A DNA stretch of 9,518 bases from Bacteroidota bacterium (GTDB lineage Bacteria; Bacteroidota; Ignavibacteria; Ignavibacteriales; Ignavibacteriaceae). The DNA is taken from contig JAEXTA010000103.1 of NCBI GenBank assembly GCA_023453665.1, positions 1 to 9,518 on the forward strand. The letters run 5' to 3'. Below, piece after piece: positions 5,340 through 9,518 of the stretch (within the stretch, counting starts at the first letter, position 1; each line of letters opens with the position of its first letter). The notes beneath the pieces are model-generated. The model searched no databases, was not told the origin of the DNA, and saw only the letters and a list, made by a program, of their open reading frames with translations. A program made the translations under genes and the position numbers.

Positions 5340-7553
5340 TTAATAAACTGATTCAGTTGCTTTAGTCTTTTTAAGGAATGTTAATCCGAAGACAAGCAAA
5401 ATCAAAAATATAATAACACTGAATGCTGCGGCATAGCCATACCTGTATAAATTAAACGCCGCCTTGTAAACAAACGAAACCAGTATATGAGTTTTATCAG
5501 AAGGCTCACCTGCATTACTTACAAGCCATACTACGTTTAGATTGTTGAATGTCCATATAATTCCAAGAGTGATTGCCGGTATCATTACAGGTTTTATTAG
5601 TGGTATTGTGATCGTCTTTAGTTTATGATACCACCTTGCACCATCAAGATCGGCAGCTTCATATAATTCCTGTGGAATGCTTTGTAACGCTCCAAGTGCA
5701 ATTATCATCATAAAAGGAAATCCGAGCCAGATGTTCGTAATTATAACTGCTGAAAATGCTTCGACTGGTGATTTAAGCCACTCAACAGGTGACATTGATA
5801 AGTATTTTACAAGAATCAAATTGATAGCGCCATACTCGTAGTTAAACATTCCACGCCATGTTAAAGCTACAATATATTGCGGAACAGCCCAGGGTAAAAT
5901 GAGCAACGTTCTGAAAATTGGAGTGCCTGGTAAATTCCTGTTAAGTAGAAGAGCAAGTGTGACTCCAAGTGTAACATGAAAAAAAATGTTCGCACCTGTC
6001 CAGATAATTGTCTTTAGAAAAATTGAATAAAATTCCGGTTCACTGAATACCTTCAGATATTGATCGAAACCTATCAGGCTCCAATCATTAATATGAGCAA
6101 GACTCATATTTGAAAAAGATAAAACTATGTTGTAAAAGAAGGGATAAAAAATAACTGCAAGCATTATTAAAATTGCCGGCAGAGCCATATAATATGCAAA
6201 GGAATCTCTTTTTAAGTTCTTAAAGAAACCCAAAATTGATTTTCGCATTAGGAATAATATGACGACAACAATCACTACAGCTATAAGTTGAAGTATTAAA
6301 CCGAATGTTGGATTTATAACATCTTCTCTCAACTCTTTAATTTTTGTCAAAGCGGATTTCTGCATATCTGCTGCAGCTTTTTCAGGCGATACCGCACCAC
6401 CTAATACAGCCTGGTATGACGGTCGCATTGCATCCCAGATTGCTCTCATCTCAGTTACAATCGGCAGCGGAATTCCAAGCTCTATCTGCTTCATTGAGTT
6501 AAGCAGTATTTCATCATTTGTCAATCGCGGATCATCATAAAGAATTGTTTGACTTGGAAATGTTTTTACTTCAAGTGCCGTCTCAAGCTGTTTTTCAGGA
6601 CTCATCAAATAGAAAAGAAGTGATTTAACTTTTTCAAGTTTTACTTCATCAACATTTTTATTGATTGAATAACCTTTGGGCGCAACCATTGGTGTAGCGT
6701 ACTTCCCTGTTTCTGTCATTAAAGGAAGGATGGAAATTCCGTAGTCAATTCCGGCATTGCCATAACTTGACCATGACCAGTCACCATTGATCATCATTCC
6801 CGCTTTGCCTTCCTTAAAAAGAACATCCGCGATATCATAGTCAGCCTCATTGGGAATTATTTTGTATTTATCCCTTAAAGCAGAAATGAAATTCAATCCT
6901 TTAATCATAGCCGGAGTATTAAGTGTCGGCTGATTTAAACTATCAAGTACCCAGCCGCCATAGCCAGTTAGAAATGGAATGAAGAAATATGGTTCAGTAT
7001 AATTCCAAACTAACCCGTATTGATCTGTTCTTCCGTCACCATCAAAATCTTTTGTGACACGTTGACCAATTTCAATTAATTCTTTGTCGGTTTTTGGAGG
7101 AACAGGAACAAGTTTTTTATTATAGACGAGAGTTAGATGATTACCAAGTTTATCTGCAAGCTGCCATAATCTTCCGTTAGAATATATTAAAGCGTTGGAA
7201 TTGAAAGATTCGATATACTCTTTTGTAAAGATCGTATCGAGTGGTTTAATAATTTCCATTTCAGCAAAAGGACCAACCTGGTCAGAGGGACCATTAATGA
7301 GCTCCGGACCTTGCCCGCCAATAGCAGCAACAATATAACCTGAACGCATCTCCTCGGTCTCTTTATAAAGCTGGATTACCTTTATTCCAGGATGGAGCTT
7401 CATATATTCATTAATATGCCTTTGAAGAATATTTTTTTCTTCGGGGCGCATATTATGCCATATAACTATTTCATTTTCTTTTTCCTGGTTTGAGCAAGAA
7501 GGTAAGATGAGAAGTGAAGCGGTAATTAAGAACAGAAATATTTTATTCTTCAT
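5340..7553 (-). CDS. malEF: Fused maltose-binding lipoprotein and permease (MalE-MalF)
   Basis: One 737-residue frame encodes both the binding protein and the MalF permease of a maltodextrin importer. Residues 1-20 are a lipoprotein signal ending L-P-S-C20. Residues 27-410 are a MalE-like domain: TLVYNKKLVPVPPKT (141-155), NYTEPYFFIPFLTGYGG (184-200), DYDIADVLFKEGKAGMMINGD (238-258) and EMRAIWDAMRP (368-378) line up with E. coli MalE from memory, including the sugar-stacking tryptophan near W373. DFDGDGRTD (169-177) resembles a calcium loop. A membrane helix (416-436) and a basic cytoplasmic linker (437-450) lead into six permease helices (452-480, 511-538, 546-570, 598-624, 656-680, 704-729). 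The EAA loop EAADLDGARWYHK (632-644) is between the fourth and fifth. Topology is consistent throughout: binding domain outside, EAA loop and C-terminus inside. The long P2 periplasmic loop of enterobacterial MalF is absent. A MalE-MalF fusion is, to my recollection, known from Bdellovibrio. Confidence 0.93.
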   Translation of the reverse strand: MKNKIFLFLITASLLILPSCSNQEKENEIVIWHNMRPEEKNILQRHINEYMKLHPGIKVIQLYKETEEMRSGYIVAAIGGQGPELINGPSDQVGPFAEMEIIKPLDTIFTKEYIESFNSNALIYSNGRLWQLADKLGNHLTLVYNKKLVPVPPKTDKELIEIGQRVTKDFDGDGRTDQYGLVWNYTEPYFFIPFLTGYGGWVLDSLNQPTLNTPAMIKGLNFISALRDKYKIIPNEADYDIADVLFKEGKAGMMINGDWSWSSYGNAGIDYGISILPLMTETGKYATPMVAPKGYSINKNVDEVKLEKVKSLLFYLMSPEKQLETALEVKTFPSQTILYDDPRLTNDEILLNSMKQIELGIPLPIVTEMRAIWDAMRPSYQAVLGGAVSPEKAAADMQKSALTKIKELREDVINPTFGLILQLIAVVIVVVILFLMRKSILGFFKNLKRDSFAYYMALPAILIMLAVIFYPFFYNIVLSFSNMSLAHINDWSLIGFDQYLKVFSEPEFYSIFLKTIIWTGANIFFHVTLGVTLALLLNRNLPGTPIFRTLLILPWAVPQYIVALTWRGMFNYEYGAINLILVKYLSMSPVEWLKSPVEAFSAVIITNIWLGFPFMMIIALGALQSIPQELYEAADLDGARWYHKLKTITIPLIKPVMIPAITLGIIWTFNNLNVVWLVSNAGEPSDKTHILVSFVYKAAFNLYRYGYAAAFSVIIFLILLVFGLTFLKKTKATESVY

Positions 7554-7728
7554 ATCATTCTGTACAGCAGGCTGTTGCTAAAATAATTGCTGTTTAAAAA
7601 TATCGAATGAATACTATAAATGGAAATATTTTCAACTAAGTTCCATAAAAATATGTTTATATTGCAGGTGTTGTTTCTTGATTTTCTTATTCAATAAAAA
7701 TATTTTTTAACCGTGTTATTTGAGAATT
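7554..7728. promoter_or_regulatory. Divergent intergenic region between malEF and smpB
   Basis: A 175-base AT-rich spacer that must hold the promoters for the leftward malEF-malG operon and the rightward smpB-tyrS cluster. Close to the malEF start is a short palindrome, ACAGC-AG-GCTGT (7564-7575). GCTGTT occurs twice, 18 bases apart (7571-7576 and 7589-7594). These could be regulator contacts for the sugar operon but are short. malEF lacks an obvious Shine-Dalgarno; only AGAATGA precedes its ATG. No small gene or RNA is recognisable. Confidence 0.4.
7678..7706 (+). promoter_or_regulatory. Candidate promoter for smpB
   Basis: TTGATT (7678-7683) and TATTTT (7701-7706) are separated by exactly 17 bases, the spacing of a housekeeping sigma promoter. 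TATTTTTT also resembles the Bacteroidota -7 element TAnnTTTG. Transcription would start around 7713, leaving a leader of roughly 15 bases before the smpB ATG at 7729. In AT-rich DNA such matches arise easily, so this is only a candidate. Confidence 0.3.
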
Positions 7729-8187
7729 ATGCCTGAATCCGTTGAAGAAAAGAATATTGCAGTAAACAGAAAAGCCCGGCACGAATATCTTGTACTGCAG
7801 ACTCTTGAAGCCGGAATTGCATTAACCGGCACAGAGGTAAAATCATTGCGCGCCGGCAAAGCAAACCTTGTAGATGGTTATGCAACGGTTCAGAATGGCG
7901 AAGTTTTTTTAGTAAGTGTACATATTAGTGAATATTCTCAGGGGAATATTAATAACCACGATCCGCTAAGAACCCGCAAACTGCTTCTCAATAAAAGTGA
8001 GATCAGAAAATTAATCGGGAAAGTGAAGGAAAAGGGATTGACGCTAATTCCAATCAGGCTCTATTTCAAAAACGGAAAGGTTAAAGTCGAACTTGCTCTC
8101 GCAAAAGGTAAAAAAACATACGACAAGAGACACTCAATAGCAAAAAAAGATTTTGAACGTGACCAGGAAAGAAAAATAAAATACTAA
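7729..8187 (+). CDS. smpB: SsrA-binding protein SmpB
   Basis: A 152-residue cytoplasmic RNA-binding protein that carries tmRNA (SsrA) to stalled ribosomes for trans-translation. The hallmark segments are present in order: NRKARHEYLV (residues 14-23), GIALTGTEVKSLRAGKANL (about 30-48), DPLRTRKLLLNKSEI (about 80-94), GLTLIPIRLYFKNGKVKVELA (about 108-128, beta barrel core) and AKGKKTYDKR (about 129-138). A basic C-terminal tail follows (KKDFERDQERKIKY), which in the family enters the mRNA channel. Length is normal (150-160). I chose ATG 7729 over a TTG three codons upstream, since TTGAGAA precedes the ATG as a weak ribosome binding site. It is divergent from malEF and directly precedes tyrS, whose Shine-Dalgarno overlaps the smpB stop codon. 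The ssrA RNA gene itself is not in the window. Confidence 0.95.
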   Translation: MPESVEEKNIAVNRKARHEYLVLQTLEAGIALTGTEVKSLRAGKANLVDGYATVQNGEVFLVSVHISEYSQGNINNHDPLRTRKLLLNKSEIRKLIGKVKEKGLTLIPIRLYFKNGKVKVELALAKGKKTYDKRHSIAKKDFERDQERKIKY

Positions 8188-8193
8188 AGGTGA
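8186..8193 (+). promoter_or_regulatory. Ribosome binding site of tyrS overlapping the smpB stop
   Basis: AAAGGTGA begins within the smpB TAA and lies 8 bases before TTG at 8202. The only other candidate, GTG at 8190, is itself inside this motif and has no Shine-Dalgarno before it. This favours TTG as the tyrS start and suggests coupling with smpB termination. Confidence 0.55.
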
Positions 8194-8201
8194 ATAATTA
8201 T

Positions 8202-9431
8202 TTGATTAACAAAATTTCATTCCCGCCCGTAAAAGAACAGCTTGATATAATCAGAAGGGGTGCATTCGAAATAATTCCCGAAGAAGAATTAGAACAAAAA
8301 CTAACTAAGTCTTACAAAGAAGGAACACCCCTAAATATAAAATTGGGATGTGATCCAAGCCGCCCTGACCTTCATATTGGTCATGCAGTTGTTTTAAGAA
8401 AACTTGCACAGTTTCAGGAACTCGGTCATCAGGCAATACTAATTATTGGTGACTTTACCGGAATGATCGGAGATCCTTCCGGAAGAAATGTTACACGCCC
8501 CGCACTTTCACTTGAAGAAACCAGAAAGAACGGTGAATCTTATTTTGAACAGGCATCAAAAATCCTTCACAAAGAAAAAACAAAAATAGTTTATAATTCT
8601 GAATGGCTGGGTAAAATGAGTTTTGAAGATGTAATAAAACTCTCTTCAAAATATACTGTTGCAAGAATGTTAGAACGCGATGATTTTACAAAAAGATTTA
8701 AGAGTGGTGAGCCAATTAGTGTCCATGAATTTTTATATCCTCTTGCACAGGCAATGGATTCAGTAGCAATTAAAAGCGATGTTGAACTTGGCGGCACTGA
8801 TCAGAAATTTAATCTGCTTGTTGGAAGAGCCGTGCAAAGAGAATATGGAATCGAACCCCAGGTTATTCTTACAATGCCTTTGTTAGTTGGAACCGATGGT
8901 GTTGAGAAGATGAGCAAATCGTACAACAACTATGTTGGAATATCAGAATCGCCGCAGGAAATTTTTGGTAAGACACTTTCAATTCCTGATAATTTAATTT
9001 ATAATTACTTTGAACTTGCAACAGATATTTCAAACCAAGAATTAAATGAGATTAAAGCAAAACTTGATGATCCTGCAAATAATCCGAGGGACCTAAAACG
9101 TTATCTGGCAAAATCATTAGTAAGAATTTATCACAATACTGATGCTGCTAATGAAGCTGAGGCCGAGTTCGACAGGATTTTCATCAAAAAAGAAATTCCA
9201 GATGATATCCCTGAAACTGAAATTGAAGAAAACGAAATAAACATTCTTGACCTGGTGGTAAAAGTCGGTTTTGCACCGTCTAAAGGTGAAGCAAGGCGAT
9301 TAGTCATTCAAGGCGGAGTGATGATTGACAATATTAAAACAGAAGATATTAATTCAATAATCAAAACAGATAAAGAAATAATCCTTAAAGTAGGAAAAAG
9401 AAAATTTATCAGAATCAAAAGCAAGAAATAG
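8202..9431 (+). CDS. tyrS: Tyrosyl-tRNA synthetase
   Basis: A 409-residue class I aminoacyl-tRNA synthetase that activates tyrosine with ATP and charges tRNA-Tyr. Numbering from the TTG start: the HIGH signature lies in DPSRPDLHIGH (51-61), the tyrosine/ATP pocket includes GDFTGMIGDPSGR (83-95), the dimer/active-site segment includes LGGTDQKFNLLVGR (196-209), and KMSKS is at 236-240. An S4 RNA-binding domain occupies about 343-407 (VVKVGFAPSKGEARRLVIQGG at 352-372). The GTDQKFNLLVGR pattern places it with the TyrZ-like bacterial subgroup rather than E. coli TyrS. Start choice rests on the Shine-Dalgarno at 8186-8193; GTG at 8190 would add only four residues. Downstream, the decarboxylase gene begins 16 bases after the stop and probably shares the transcript. 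All catalytic motifs are intact. I see no T-box-like leader. Confidence 0.95.
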   Translation: MINKISFPPVKEQLDIIRRGAFEIIPEEELEQKLTKSYKEGTPLNIKLGCDPSRPDLHIGHAVVLRKLAQFQELGHQAILIIGDFTGMIGDPSGRNVTRPALSLEETRKNGESYFEQASKILHKEKTKIVYNSEWLGKMSFEDVIKLSSKYTVARMLERDDFTKRFKSGEPISVHEFLYPLAQAMDSVAIKSDVELGGTDQKFNLLVGRAVQREYGIEPQVILTMPLLVGTDGVEKMSKSYNNYVGISESPQEIFGKTLSIPDNLIYNYFELATDISNQELNEIKAKLDDPANNPRDLKRYLAKSLVRIYHNTDAANEAEAEFDRIFIKKEIPDDIPETEIEENEINILDLVVKVGFAPSKGEARRLVIQGGVMIDNIKTEDINSIIKTDKEIILKVGKRKFIRIKSKK

Positions 9432-9438
9432 AAAGGAG
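9432..9438 (+). promoter_or_regulatory. Ribosome binding site of the downstream arginine decarboxylase
   Basis: AAAGGAG directly follows the tyrS stop codon and stands 8 bases before TTG at 9447. It supports a TTG start rather than the nearby ATG at 9451, which opens a different frame that stops after 18 codons. Confidence 0.6.
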
Positions 9439-9446
9439 ATGATAAG

Positions 9447-9518
9447 TTGTATGTACCAACCAAAATATTTTTCACAAAGGGTGTCGGAAGGCACAAAGAA
9501 TATCTGACTTCATTCGAA
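9447..9518 (+). CDS. pdaD: Pyruvoyl-dependent arginine decarboxylase, N-terminal fragment (cut by window edge)
   Basis: Only the first 24 codons are visible: MYVPTKIFFTKGVG (1-14) followed by RHKEYLTSFE (15-24). This strongly resembles the N-terminus of pyruvoyl-dependent arginine decarboxylases of the Chlorobi/Bacteroidota type, where a V-P-T-K-x-F-F-T-K-G-V-G stretch and S-F-E lead into the first helix. The enzyme converts arginine to agmatine and CO2, the first step of a polyamine route. It is made as a proenzyme that cleaves itself at an internal serine to form the pyruvoyl cofactor. The cleavage site is beyond the edge. The start is TTG at 9447 with AAAGGAG 8 bases upstream, and the gene is 16 bases from tyrS in the same direction. 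The fragment is short, so the assignment rests on remembered family sequence and is moderately confident. Confidence 0.75.
   Translation, partial: MYVPTKIFFTKGVGRHKEYLTSFE

Noticed and set aside
6230..6320. A sequencing error joining separate malE and malF genes
   Set aside because: The joint encodes a coherent membrane helix and a positively charged cytoplasmic linker giving consistent topology, and no start codon with a ribosome binding site for a separate malF stands out. A designed fusion fits better than an error.
9451..9507. ATG at 9451 as the start of a gene after tyrS
   Set aside because: This frame stops after 18 codons, whereas the frame from TTG at 9447 encodes a recognisable decarboxylase N-terminus.

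Overview
The window looks like a stretch of an AT-rich (roughly one-third G+C by eye) chromosome from the Bacteroidota/Chlorobi/Ignavibacteria group. The reasons are indirect: a fused PabB-PabC protein, a type 2 IPP isomerase, an SLC45-like MFS sugar transporter and the start of a Chlorobi-style pyruvoyl-dependent arginine decarboxylase. An Ignavibacteria-like organism is my best guess, with moderate confidence. Coding density is high, every gap is under 180 bases, and I see no rRNA, tRNA, insertion sequence, prophage or CRISPR array.

Layout. At the left edge the first 77 codons of a type 2 isopentenyl-diphosphate isomerase run leftward (1-232). Upstream of it, also leftward, is a bifunctional aminodeoxychorismate synthase/lyase of folate synthesis (331-2163). 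A short divergent spacer separates this from a rightward MFS sugar:cation symporter (2256-3755). Convergent to it, with only 6 bases between stop codons, is a leftward VapBC toxin-antitoxin pair (3762-4390) with a 21-base palindrome in its upstream region. Upstream of that, and also leftward, is a maltose-type ABC importer: MalE and MalF fused in one polypeptide (5340-7553), followed after 19 bases by MalG (4466-5320). No MalK ATPase is present. A second divergent spacer (7554-7728) leads to a rightward cluster of smpB (trans-translation), tyrS (tyrosyl-tRNA synthetase) and the first 24 codons of a pyruvoyl-dependent arginine decarboxylase (9447 to the right edge).

How the genes relate. The MFS symporter and the MalEF-MalG importer are both likely alpha-glucoside/maltodextrin uptake systems, with the toxin-antitoxin pair between them. 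The other genes are housekeeping: isoprenoids, p-aminobenzoate, ribosome rescue, tRNA charging and polyamine synthesis. The most notable item is the single-chain lipoprotein MalE-MalF fusion. It tethers one binding domain to a heterodimeric importer, lacks the large periplasmic loop of enterobacterial MalF and has a calcium-loop-like insertion in the binding domain. Three genes (pabBC, tyrS, pdaD) appear to start with TTG, as judged from Shine-Dalgarno positions and, for pabBC, an upstream in-frame stop. I do not see an undescribed defence system or other wholly novel system here.
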